DNA of 64,000 nt, taken from the NCBI RefSeq assembly GCF_029975155.1, contig NZ_JARKPQ010000160.1, forward strand, positions 37,782-101,781, given 5' to 3'. Each line of letters starts with the position of its first letter. The stretch's first letter is position 1. Source of the DNA: Propionicimonas sp. (GTDB lineage: Bacteria; Actinomycetota; Actinomycetes; Propionibacteriales; Propionibacteriaceae). This document shows, in pieces, positions 18,219 to 26,308 of this stretch. The notes below the pieces were generated by a model. That model made no database searches and was not told the origin of the DNA. It saw only the letters and a program-made list of their open reading frames with translations. A program made the translations under genes and the position numbers.

Positions 18219-18932
18219 ATGAGAAAGACAATGCTTGCGGCCATCGGAGTGGCAGTGTCGCTGAGTCTGGCGGTAGTTACGGCGCAACCCACCGCAGCAC
18301 ACCCGCGACTACCTGCCTCACCCATGTCACGGATCGACGTACGCAGCGCTGCGGTGGATCTTCAGAAGAAGGTCGAGCAGAGGGACTCGCGGCAGCACTT
18401 GCGGCGCTCTGAAGCGGTACGAACTCTCAAGGCAGCGTATCCACGCCTGGCGCTTTCTGGCTTCGGCGAGGTCGCAATCAATCAGGCGACTGGCTACCTA
18501 GATCACAGCACTCGGATCATCAGCGCCCCGGTTGTAGGTGGCAACCTAATGCTTGGATCAAATGTCACGGTGTTCGTCGGTCCCGATGGCAACTTGATCG
18601 ACTCCTACGAGATACTATTTGTGCCAATGGATGAAAATTCAGGCCGCACGGTAATCTGGCGTGCCGGCACAATAGTCTTCGACAAGGTGACGACCAACGA
18701 TGGGTCAGTGTTGGATCCTACTGACCCGGTCAATGTTGGTTTCAGCCTTTCCAAGTTCAACAAGTGTCTTGCCAGTCAGGGGATCGCGGCTTGGGTCGTT
18801 ACTGCGATCACAGCAGCTTGCAGTGTTGCATGCGCTGCCACGGTGGGGACCGGATGCGCCGTTTGCATCATCGCCCTAGCGCTCGTAGCTGGCCCGACCC
18901 TCGCGCTGTGCTTAGGGCGTGCGCAACAGTAG
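18219..18932 (+). CDS. Secreted protein with C-terminal hydrophobic six-Cys domain; candidate immunity/bacteriocin fusion precursor (halocin-C8-like)
   Basis: AAAGGAG RBS; signal peptide (ATAHP-like cleavage region); tail KCLASQGIAAWVVTAITAACSVACAATVGTGCAVCIIALALVAGPTLALCLGRAQQ (C-x17-C-x3-C-x7-C-x2-C-x14-C). Confidence 0.6.
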   Translation: MRKTMLAAIGVAVSLSLAVVTAQPTAAHPRLPASPMSRIDVRSAAVDLQKKVEQRDSRQHLRRSEAVRTLKAAYPRLALSGFGEVAINQATGYLDHSTRIISAPVVGGNLMLGSNVTVFVGPDGNLIDSYEILFVPMDENSGRTVIWRAGTIVFDKVTTNDGSVLDPTDPVNVGFSLSKFNKCLASQGIAAWVVTAITAACSVACAATVGTGCAVCIIALALVAGPTLALCLGRAQQ

Positions 18933-18951
18933 CTGGGCCAAAGCGGCCACA

Positions 18952-19611
18952 ATGAAAGAGGAGCGTGCGAAGGTCGTCGCGTACGTGTCGGCCCTCGCCG
19001 TTCTCCTTAGTGGGTGCGCGCACTCTGGGGCTGAACAGCCGCAGGTACCGTTGCCACGCGCTTCTCAACGCATCGCGAACGAGTGCCCGGAGGGTCTGCC
19101 CGACAGGGTGGCCCAGATGGTTGCAGCGGAGGGACTGCGTTCTAGCGGCGTTTTTGCCAGCGACAACGTGATCTTGGCAACTGCACACGGCGTCTCTAGC
19201 GCCGCCATCGTCGACGTCTCTGGGGGTCGCATCCACGCACGCGTCGTGATGCGCGATGAGTCGTTGGATTATTCGATCCTGGTTACAGCCGACCGGCTGC
19301 CTCGCGCAGGCCGAGTTCGGATCCAAGGGACAAGCCTCACCGTGGATGAACCCGTGGTGGCCGTCATGGCCGGGTCGGGCACTGCCGAGTGTGTCCCTGG
19401 GGTCGTGCTGGAGAGCCTCCCCAACCGAGTGCGAACCTCCGTGCCAGTTCAGTCTGGCGAGTCAGGATCGCCGGTGTTTGACCGCACCGGAGCGCTTGTC
19501 GGGATCATCCTCGCCCGAGGAGAAGGAAATCAAGGTTCCGTACTACTTCCTGCCGCGCGGTTCGCGAAGCAACTTCTGGACGCGGTGAGGACACATGCCG
19601 CGGACGCCTGA
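18952..19611 (+). CDS. Trypsin/chymotrypsin-fold serine protease-like lipoprotein
   Basis: Lipobox LLSGC; triad-like ILATAHGV (His), ESLDYSILV (Asp), SGESGSPVFDRTGALVGIILAR (Ser); ORF track start GTG 18919 overlaps upstream gene. Confidence 0.72.
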   Translation: MKEERAKVVAYVSALAVLLSGCAHSGAEQPQVPLPRASQRIANECPEGLPDRVAQMVAAEGLRSSGVFASDNVILATAHGVSSAAIVDVSGGRIHARVVMRDESLDYSILVTADRLPRAGRVRIQGTSLTVDEPVVAVMAGSGTAECVPGVVLESLPNRVRTSVPVQSGESGSPVFDRTGALVGIILARGEGNQGSVLLPAARFAKQLLDAVRTHAADA

Positions 19612-19881
19612 TGCTGAGCTCTTCGAACACACGGCCGGCTGGCTCGCCAATCACGCCATCGGACAGGACACGCCCTCAGCTTCACCGTGGCCATCGGTGT
19701 CCTCGCCACCATCGCCGCCGCCATCACCGCGATCCCGCCCGTCATCTACGCGACTGGACCCCGTCACTGTCATGCGCACACCCTGGATGTCCCTCGGCTG
19801 ATCATCCTGGCGGCGTTAACGTTCGTCCTCATGGCGATCGACTCAGGTCTTCACCGATCACGCTCGCGATGGCGAAGCTAA
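19595..19881 (+). pseudogene. Small membrane protein, apparently frameshifted
   Basis: ATG 19595 frame MPRTPDAELFEHTAGWLANHAIGQDT then loses sense; next frame continues ALSFTVAIGVLATIAAAITAIPPVIYATG...LIILAALTFVLMAIDSG to 19881. Confidence 0.4.
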
Positions 19882-20026
19882 CGTCCGCGGCGGGTGGCAT
19901 TAGCAGGCGGGCCGCGCGTATGTAGCCCGGAGTCGAAGTGGACGGGTGTAATGCCTAGTCAGCGAGGGGCCGCGGCTTCGCGCGCGGAGGGCGGGGTGGG
20001 AAGAGGAATCTTCGCGTCAGACCCAG

Positions 20027-20109
20027 TACCGGGAAGGGGAGTCGAACCCCTACGCCCTTTCGGGCAGACGGGTTTGAGCCGTCCGCGTATACCATTCCGC
20101 CACCCCGGC
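20027..20109 (-). tRNA. tRNA-Leu (anticodon CAA)
   Basis: Reverse complement GCCGGGGTGGCGGAATGGTATACGCGGACGGCTCAAACCCGTCTGCCCGAAAGGGCGTAGGGGTTCGACTCCCCTTCCCGGTA: acceptor stem, long variable arm, CTCAAAC loop, TTCGA T-arm; CCA not encoded. Confidence 0.95.
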
Positions 20110-20216
20110 AGGTGCCCAAGCAGTGTGCCACAACTTGGCGGCGCCTCGTCCCATCAGGGTAACCTCAACCGTGCAACCCACCCCCGTGCCGGAACCAGCC
20201 AGGAAGCTGAAGAGGA

Positions 20217-20837
20217 ATGACTGCCGAAGACGAGCGTAACGAGGACGACCAGCTGCGCGTGCTGGTGGCGGAGGACGAGGCACTGATCCGGCTCGACCTG
20301 GTCGAACTGCTCACCGAAGAGGGCTACCAGGTGATCGCGGAGGCCGCGGACGGCGAGGAGGCCCTCACCCTGGCCCGCAAGCTCATCCCCGACCTCGTGG
20401 TGATGGACGTGAAGATGCCCAAGATGGACGGCATCTCCGCCGCGGCCATCATCGCCGAGGAGCGGATCGCTCCCGTGGTCATGCTCACCGCCTTCAGCCA
20501 GCGCGAGCTCGTCGAGCGCGCCCGCGACGCCGGCGCGATGGCCTACGTCGTGAAGCCCTTCGACTCCTCGGACGTCATTCCGGCGATCGAGATCGCGATG
20601 GCCCGGTTCGCCGAGATCCGCGCGGTCGAGGCCGAGGTCGCCGACCTCGAGGACCGGTTCGCGTCCCGCAAGGCCGTCGACCACGCCAAGGGCCTGCTCC
20701 AGGAGGGGCTGGGGCTCACCGAGCCGGAGGCCTTCCGCTGGATTCAGAAGACCGCGATGGACCTGCGCAAGTCCATGCGGGAAGTGGCCGAGGCCGTGAT
20801 CGAGCAGTCGAAGAGCGAGAAGGCCAAGAAGAAGTAG
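20217..20837 (+). CDS. pdtaR: ANTAR-domain response regulator (PdtaR family)
   Basis: LRVLVAEDEALIRLDLVELLTEEGYQV receiver; ANTAR region KAVDHAKGLLQEGLGLTEPEAFRWIQKTAMDLRKSMREVAEAVI; upstream of polA. Confidence 0.92.
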   Translation: MTAEDERNEDDQLRVLVAEDEALIRLDLVELLTEEGYQVIAEAADGEEALTLARKLIPDLVVMDVKMPKMDGISAAAIIAEERIAPVVMLTAFSQRELVERARDAGAMAYVVKPFDSSDVIPAIEIAMARFAEIRAVEAEVADLEDRFASRKAVDHAKGLLQEGLGLTEPEAFRWIQKTAMDLRKSMREVAEAVIEQSKSEKAKKK

Positions 20838-20885
20838 TCAGGCTCGCTGCGGCAGCGTCACCACCACACGGCTGGTCACCCCCCG

Positions 20886-20941
20886 ACCGCTGGTCGAGCT
20901 TGTCGAGACCTACCGGCGTTTCGGCAAGCTCAACGAGCGGT
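20886..20941. repeat. Dispersed palindromic repeat, copy B plus degenerate inverted copy
   Basis: ACCGCTGGTCGAGCTTGTCGAGACC followed by CGTTTCGGCAAGCTCAACGAGCGGT. Confidence 0.75.
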
Positions 20942-21337
20942 CGTCGCCCGCTTCAGGAACACCGTGATCCTGGCGGCGCAGACCTGCTCGCCGGCGTCGC
21001 CGGTGATCGAGATGTCGTAGGTGGCCAGTGTGCCGCCGATCCGGATGGCCGTCGCCACTCCGGTGACCCAGCCCTCCCGCGCGGGGCGCAGGTGGGTTGC
21101 GTTGATGTCCACGCCGGTGACCGCGCCGTCCGGCCCCACCTCCGCGGCCGCGGCGAGCGATGCCAGGCTCTCGGCCAGCACGCAGGACGCGCCGCCGTGC
21201 CACAGTCCGAAGGGCTGGGTGTTGCCCTGCACCGGGCAGCGGCCCGTCGCCCGGGTGGGCGTCACCTCCAGCAGCTCGACCCCCATCTTCTCGTCCAGTG
21301 GGCTGCTCAGGCCGGCGAACCAGTCGGGAACGTTCAT
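20930..21337 (-). CDS. PaaI family hotdog thioesterase
   Basis: MNVPDWFAGLSSPLDEKMGVELLEVTPTRATGRCPVQGNTQPFGLWHGGASCVLAESLAS...GVDINATHLRPAREG. Confidence 0.9.
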   Translation of the reverse strand: MNVPDWFAGLSSPLDEKMGVELLEVTPTRATGRCPVQGNTQPFGLWHGGASCVLAESLASLAAAAEVGPDGAVTGVDINATHLRPAREGWVTGVATAIRIGGTLATYDISITGDAGEQVCAARITVFLKRATTAR

Positions 21338-21400
21338 GTGCCCAACCTTCGCACACGGCCCTGGGGATGCTGGGGGTGGTGGCCGGTAGTGTTCCGGAAT

Positions 21401-24100
21401 GTGACGAACCCAGCCACCACGCCCGGCGAACGACCCGAGACCCTGCTGCTGATCGACGGCCACTCGATCGCCTATCGCGCCTTCTTCGCCCTGCCCGTCG
21501 AGAACTTCTCCACCACGACCGGCCAGCACACGAACGCGGTCTACGGTTTCACCTCGATGCTGATCAACGTCCTGCGGGACGAGCAGCCCACCCACCTCGC
21601 GGTGGCCTTCGACGTGTCCCGCAAGACGTTCCGCAGCGAGCAGTACGCCGAGTACAAGGCGAACCGGTCGGCGTCCCCGGCGGAGTTCACCGGCCAGATC
21701 GGGCTGATCAAGGAAGTGCTGGACGCGCTGAACATCGTCCACCTCGAGCGCGACGGCTTCGAGGCCGACGACATCATCGCCACTCTCGCCACGCAGAGTG
21801 CGAAGGCAGGCCTGCGCGTGCTGATCTGCACCGGTGACCGTGACACCCTGCAGCTCGTCGACGAGCAGACCACGGTGCTCTACCCGCGCAAGGGCGTCTC
21901 CGACCTGGCCCGGCTCGACCCGCCGACCGTGCTGGAGCGGTATCTGGTGGAGCCGGCCCGCTACCCGGAGGTGGCCGCCCTGGTGGGTGAGAGCAGCGAC
22001 AACCTGCCCGGCGTGCCGGGCGTGGGGCCGAAGACCGCGGCCAAGTGGCTGGCCACCTACGACGGCCTCGAGAACCTGGTTCGGCACGCGGACGAACTCA
22101 CCGGCAAGGCCGGGGAGTCGCTGCGCGCCCACCTGGAGGACGTGCAGCGCAACCGCCGGCTGAACGCCCTGATCTGCGACCTCGACCTGCCGGTCGGGCC
22201 GGCCGACCTGCTTCGCAGGGACTGGAACCGGGACGCCGTGCACGAGGTGTTCGACGGTCTGGAGTTCCGGGTGCTGCGCGACCGGCTGCTGGAGACGCTG
22301 CCGGCGGACGACACCGAGTCGCAGGGTGGTTTCGAGGTGTCCGGGGAGGTGCTGCCCACGGGTGGCGTCCGGGCCTGGCTGGACGCCCATGCCCGTACCG
22401 GAGTGGTCGGGCTCGACGTGCAGGGACGCTGGCGCTCCGGCTCGGGTGACGTCACCGGACTCGCGCTGGCCGCGGCGGACGGCACCGCGGCCTGGATCGA
22501 CGTCACCGGCGTCTCGCCCGACGACGACACCGCGTTGGCCGGCTGGCTCGCCGATCCGTCCGCGCAGAAGGCCATGCACGATGCCAAGGGGCCGCTGCTC
22601 GCCCTGTGGTCCCGCGGCTGGGATCTCGCCGGCCTGGTCAGCGACACCCAGCTGGCCGCGTACCTGCTGCGCCCGGACCAACGGGTGTACGACCTGGCCG
22701 ACCTCACCGCCCGGCACCTCAGGCGCGATCTGGCCGTGGCCGGCTCGGGAGCGGACACCGGCGACCAGGCCGCGTTCAGCTTCGACGACACCGAGAGCCA
22801 CGACGCCATGATCAGGGCGCGCGCCGTGATCGACCTCGCCGCCGCGCTGGAACTGGAGCTGGAGGCCCACGGCGGCGCTCGGCTGATGCGCGAGGTCGAG
22901 CTGCCCCTCACCCGCACGCTCGCCACGATGGAGCGGGTCGGCGTCGCGGTCGACCTCGACTACCTCAACCGGCTGCACGCCGACTTCGACGCCGCCGTCG
23001 TGGCGGCGGAGTCAGACGCGTTCGCCGTCCTCGGCAGGCAGATCAACCTCGGGTCGCCCATGCAGCTGCAGGCGGTGCTGTTCGACGAGCTGGGCATGCC
23101 GAAGACGCGCCGCACCAAGACCGGCTGGACCACCGACGCCGAGTCGCTGGAGGGACTCTTCGCGAAGACCGAGCATCCGTTCCTCGCGCACCTGCTGCGG
23201 CACCGCGACCAGATCCGGCTGCGGCAGACGGTGGAAGGGCTGCTGAAGTCGGTGGCGGACGACGGTCGCGTCCACACCACGTACGTGCAGACCATCGCGG
23301 CCACCGGGCGGCTGTCGTCCACCGACCCGAACCTGCAGAACATCCCGATCCGCACCGAAGCAGGCCGGCGCATCCGGGAGGCGTTCGTGGTCGGGGCGGG
23401 CTACGAGACGCTCCTCACCGCCGACTACAGCCAGATCGAGATGCGGATCATGGCCGACCAGTCCGAGGACGCCGGCCTGATCGAGGCGTTCGCCTCGGGC
23501 CACGACTTCCACACCACGACGGCGTCCCGCGTGTTCGGCGTCGCGCCGGACGAGGTCACACCGGCGATGCGGGCGAAGATCAAGGCGATGAACTACGGGC
23601 TGGCGTACGGCCTGTCCGCGTTCGGGTTGAGCCAGCAGCTGAAGATCGAGAGGTCCGAGGCGGCCGGGCTGATGGACGAGTACTTCGAGCGGTTCGGGCA
23701 CGTGCGCGACTATCTGCACGAGATCGTCGACACCGCCCGCCGCACCGGCTTCACCGAGACCATCCTCGGCCGGCGGCGCTATCTGCCCGACCTCACCTCG
23801 TCGAACCGGCAGCGGCGGGAGATGGCGGAGCGGGCCGCGCTGAACGCGCCGATCCAGGGCTCTGCCGCCGACATCATCAAGGTTGCGATGCTGGACGTGG
23901 AGTCCGCGATCGCCCAGCGCGGCCTGCGCAGCCGGATGCTGCTGCAGGTGCACGACGAACTCGTGTTCGAGGTCGCGCCAGGGGAGCGGGACGAGTTCGA
24001 GGCGCTCGTCCGCGACAAGATGGCCCACGCCGTCGACATGGCCGTGCCGCTGGAGGTGTCGGTGGGCGCCGGCCGGTCCTGGCACGAAGCCGCCCACTGA
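21401..24100 (+). CDS. polA: DNA polymerase I
   Basis: GTG start; LLLIDGHSIAYRAFFALP, DRDTLQLV, TTDAESLEGL, LTADYSQIEMRIMA, MNYGLAYGLSAFGLSQQL, LLQVHDELVFEV. Confidence 0.97.
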   Translation: MTNPATTPGERPETLLLIDGHSIAYRAFFALPVENFSTTTGQHTNAVYGFTSMLINVLRDEQPTHLAVAFDVSRKTFRSEQYAEYKANRSASPAEFTGQIGLIKEVLDALNIVHLERDGFEADDIIATLATQSAKAGLRVLICTGDRDTLQLVDEQTTVLYPRKGVSDLARLDPPTVLERYLVEPARYPEVAALVGESSDNLPGVPGVGPKTAAKWLATYDGLENLVRHADELTGKAGESLRAHLEDVQRNRRLNALICDLDLPVGPADLLRRDWNRDAVHEVFDGLEFRVLRDRLLETLPADDTESQGGFEVSGEVLPTGGVRAWLDAHARTGVVGLDVQGRWRSGSGDVTGLALAAADGTAAWIDVTGVSPDDDTALAGWLADPSAQKAMHDAKGPLLALWSRGWDLAGLVSDTQLAAYLLRPDQRVYDLADLTARHLRRDLAVAGSGADTGDQAAFSFDDTESHDAMIRARAVIDLAAALELELEAHGGARLMREVELPLTRTLATMERVGVAVDLDYLNRLHADFDAAVVAAESDAFAVLGRQINLGSPMQLQAVLFDELGMPKTRRTKTGWTTDAESLEGLFAKTEHPFLAHLLRHRDQIRLRQTVEGLLKSVADDGRVHTTYVQTIAATGRLSSTDPNLQNIPIRTEAGRRIREAFVVGAGYETLLTADYSQIEMRIMADQSEDAGLIEAFASGHDFHTTTASRVFGVAPDEVTPAMRAKIKAMNYGLAYGLSAFGLSQQLKIERSEAAGLMDEYFERFGHVRDYLHEIVDTARRTGFTETILGRRRYLPDLTSSNRQRREMAERAALNAPIQGSAADIIKVAMLDVESAIAQRGLRSRMLLQVHDELVFEVAPGERDEFEALVRDKMAHAVDMAVPLEVSVGAGRSWHEAAH

Positions 24101-24105
24101 GCCGG

Positions 24106-25422
24106 TCACGGTGGTGGGTCGTCATGGTCGATGTCCCACAGGAGTTGGTCGAAGCGCCGGCGGTGGGGGTCGCGGAACATGGGTCGCGTGCCGTTGGGTC
24201 CGATGCGGTAGGTGTGTCCGGCCGGGGTGCGCCACCAGAAGACGCCGGGTCGTGGCTGTTCGAGGTGCCAGCCGCCGTGGGTCTTGGCCCGGTGCGCTCG
24301 CCGGGACAACGGGCCGAGGTTCGATGCGCGGGTCTGGTCGGGTTGGCCCGGTCGCCAGGGGATGGTGTGGTCGAGGTCCTGGTGGCGAGCGGTGCGGCTG
24401 CTGTGCGGGAAGACCTCGTAGGTGTCGCGGAGCAGGACCTGGCGGCGGATCGGATCGGGGATCTCGTAGCTGTCGACCGCGATGTGCTGGTAGGGCCGGA
24501 CCACGGGGGTGAGCCGGATCCGGGTGTGGCCGAGCAGATGGCCCAGCATGGTGGCCGCCAGCGGCCCGACGCCCTCGACCCGGGCTGTGCCGCGTCCGGT
24601 CAGCAGGGTCTCCTCGGCGACGTGCACGTACACGTCGGCCTGAGGCAGCAGCCGGGGGTCGGTCGAGGCGGTCTCGGGGTCTTCGGCGAGCATGAGCCGG
24701 GCTCGTTCCGGCGTGGCGAGGATACCGACGGCCCTGGCCCGGCGGACGTCCTTGGTGTCAGTGTCACCCCGGACGGCGAGGAGATCGGCGATCCGGTCGA
24801 TCATGGCGTCGAAGAAGATCGCGTCGGCGGTGTCGACCCGGGCCGACAGGTAGGCCACCGATGGGTCGTCCGTGGGCAGTTTGCGGACGAACCGGTCCGC
24901 CCGGGCCTTCCGGTTGAGCGCGGTCACCGTGTCGGCGGCCAGGTCGGTGATCAGCCCGCGGGTCAGGTGCAGCACCCGCCGCCAGGACAGGCCGGGGATC
25001 CTGGGGGCGAGCCGGGCGTCCAGTTCGCGCGCCTGGTCGAGGGTGAGGTCGAACCGGGCCACCTCGGCGGCCAGTTGGCAGGCCCGCCACATCGGGACGA
25101 GACCCTGGGTGGCCTGGAACCAGACCAGAGGGTGGCGGGCCTTGAGGTTCACGATGTCACGGATCAACCAGGTCGCCGCCGCCACCGAGATGCCCTTCAG
25201 CGCGGCCACCTCCAGGGGCAGGAACTCATCCACCAACGCGGTGCCGTCGGCGCCGATCCGGACCGGCCTGGTGCCGACCACATCGAAGGTGGCGTCGGCG
25301 TCCCAGGCGTGTTCGGCGGCCAGATCGGCGATCGCGACCGCCTCGGCGATCTCCGCCCGGGTGCGGGACTCGATCGCCACCCGCAGCCGCTCGGCTGCGC
25401 TCGGGGTCGAGGTCGTTTCCAT
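24106..25422 (-). CDS. DUF222/13E12-repeat family protein with C-terminal HNH-like nuclease domain
   Basis: Long DUF222-like helical region; LLRDTYEVFPHSSRTARHQDLDHTIPW...TRASNLGPLSRRAHRAKTHGGW. Confidence 0.85.
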   Translation of the reverse strand: METTSTPSAAERLRVAIESRTRAEIAEAVAIADLAAEHAWDADATFDVVGTRPVRIGADGTALVDEFLPLEVAALKGISVAAATWLIRDIVNLKARHPLVWFQATQGLVPMWRACQLAAEVARFDLTLDQARELDARLAPRIPGLSWRRVLHLTRGLITDLAADTVTALNRKARADRFVRKLPTDDPSVAYLSARVDTADAIFFDAMIDRIADLLAVRGDTDTKDVRRARAVGILATPERARLMLAEDPETASTDPRLLPQADVYVHVAEETLLTGRGTARVEGVGPLAATMLGHLLGHTRIRLTPVVRPYQHIAVDSYEIPDPIRRQVLLRDTYEVFPHSSRTARHQDLDHTIPWRPGQPDQTRASNLGPLSRRAHRAKTHGGWHLEQPRPGVFWWRTPAGHTYRIGPNGTRPMFRDPHRRRFDQLLWDIDHDDPPP

Positions 25423-25461
25423 GCAGACAGGTCTACACGGCGGCTCTGACGTTTCGGGCGC

Positions 25462-25488
25462 GGGGTCTCGACGGGCTCGACCAGCGGT
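25462..25488 (-). repeat. Dispersed palindromic repeat, copy C
   Basis: GGGGTCTCGACGGGCTCGACCAGCGGT. Confidence 0.75.
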
Positions 25489-25510
25489 GGGGTGGGGGTT
25501 CGACAGCGCG

Positions 25511-26080
25511 TCAGCGCAGGATGACGAGGGTCTGTTCCTGTTCGCCGTTCTCGTCGGTCCAGGTGCCGGTCAGGACGCCGAGCGGCGGGCGTCCACCCGG
25601 GACGTGCGCTCCGTCGAGCACCCGGACGACCCGCATCGACTCGCCGGCGGCGTTGGAGACCGGCACGATGCCGGAGCCGAGCACGGTCATGCTCTTCTCG
25701 CCACGGGAGAGGTCGGCCTCGGTGTCGCCCTCGTGGATCACCCGCATCAGTTCGACGAGGTAGACCGGATCGCCCACGGCGTCGTACACGTAGCGGGTGC
25801 CGAGCACCGAGTGGTCCATGGTGCCGACGAGCGAGTCGGACGCCTCGGCCAACGCCTCCGGGCGGTAGGTGAGCGGCACCTGGTACGTCACCCCCTTCGA
25901 GCGCACCAGGATGGTCTCGATGCCCACCTCGCCGTCAGGGTCGACGAACCGGTAGGCAGCCACCCGCATCAGGTCGTCGGGGTCGCCGAAGAACCACTCC
26001 TGTTTCGGCAGCCAGCCGGCCAGCAGCTCCAGCTTGGTGGGGGTCAGGGTTGCGTCATGGATCTCGGCGGTGCCGCTCAT
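25511..26080 (-). CDS. Hypothetical protein, possibly maltokinase N-terminal-cap-like
   Basis: MSGTAEIHDATLTPTKLELLAGWLPKQEWF...ILVRSKGVTYQVPLTYRPEALAEASDSLVGTMDHSVLGTRYVYDAVGDPVYLVEL. Confidence 0.65.
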   Translation of the reverse strand: MSGTAEIHDATLTPTKLELLAGWLPKQEWFFGDPDDLMRVAAYRFVDPDGEVGIETILVRSKGVTYQVPLTYRPEALAEASDSLVGTMDHSVLGTRYVYDAVGDPVYLVELMRVIHEGDTEADLSRGEKSMTVLGSGIVPVSNAAGESMRVVRVLDGAHVPGGRPPLGVLTGTWTDENGEQEQTLVILR

Positions 26081-26129
26081 GGTCCTCCTTCGGGCTCGCC
26101 ACTAGACTAAACCCCTTCCGGGGCCCGGA

Positions 26130-26159
26130 TTGACCCTCGTTCACAGCAATCGGTAGGCT
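26130..26159 (+). promoter_or_regulatory. Candidate rpsA promoter
   Basis: TTGACC - 18 bp - TAGGCT; long leader before ATG 26309. Confidence 0.4.
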
Positions 26160-26308
26160 GACACGCGCACTTCGACCGGCATGACCTCAGACCTAGCGGG
26201 TCGGCACGCTCAGCACGTGCGGTTGCCCAGACGTCAGCCTGGTCCTCGCACGGGAGCACGCGGCCGTCGTGCGGACAGATCTATACAAACCCATCGGAGC
26301 CCTACTAC

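Noticed and set aside
22606-25449. 947-aa plus-strand ORF
   Set aside because: Out-of-frame overlap of polA and antisense of the DUF222-HNH gene
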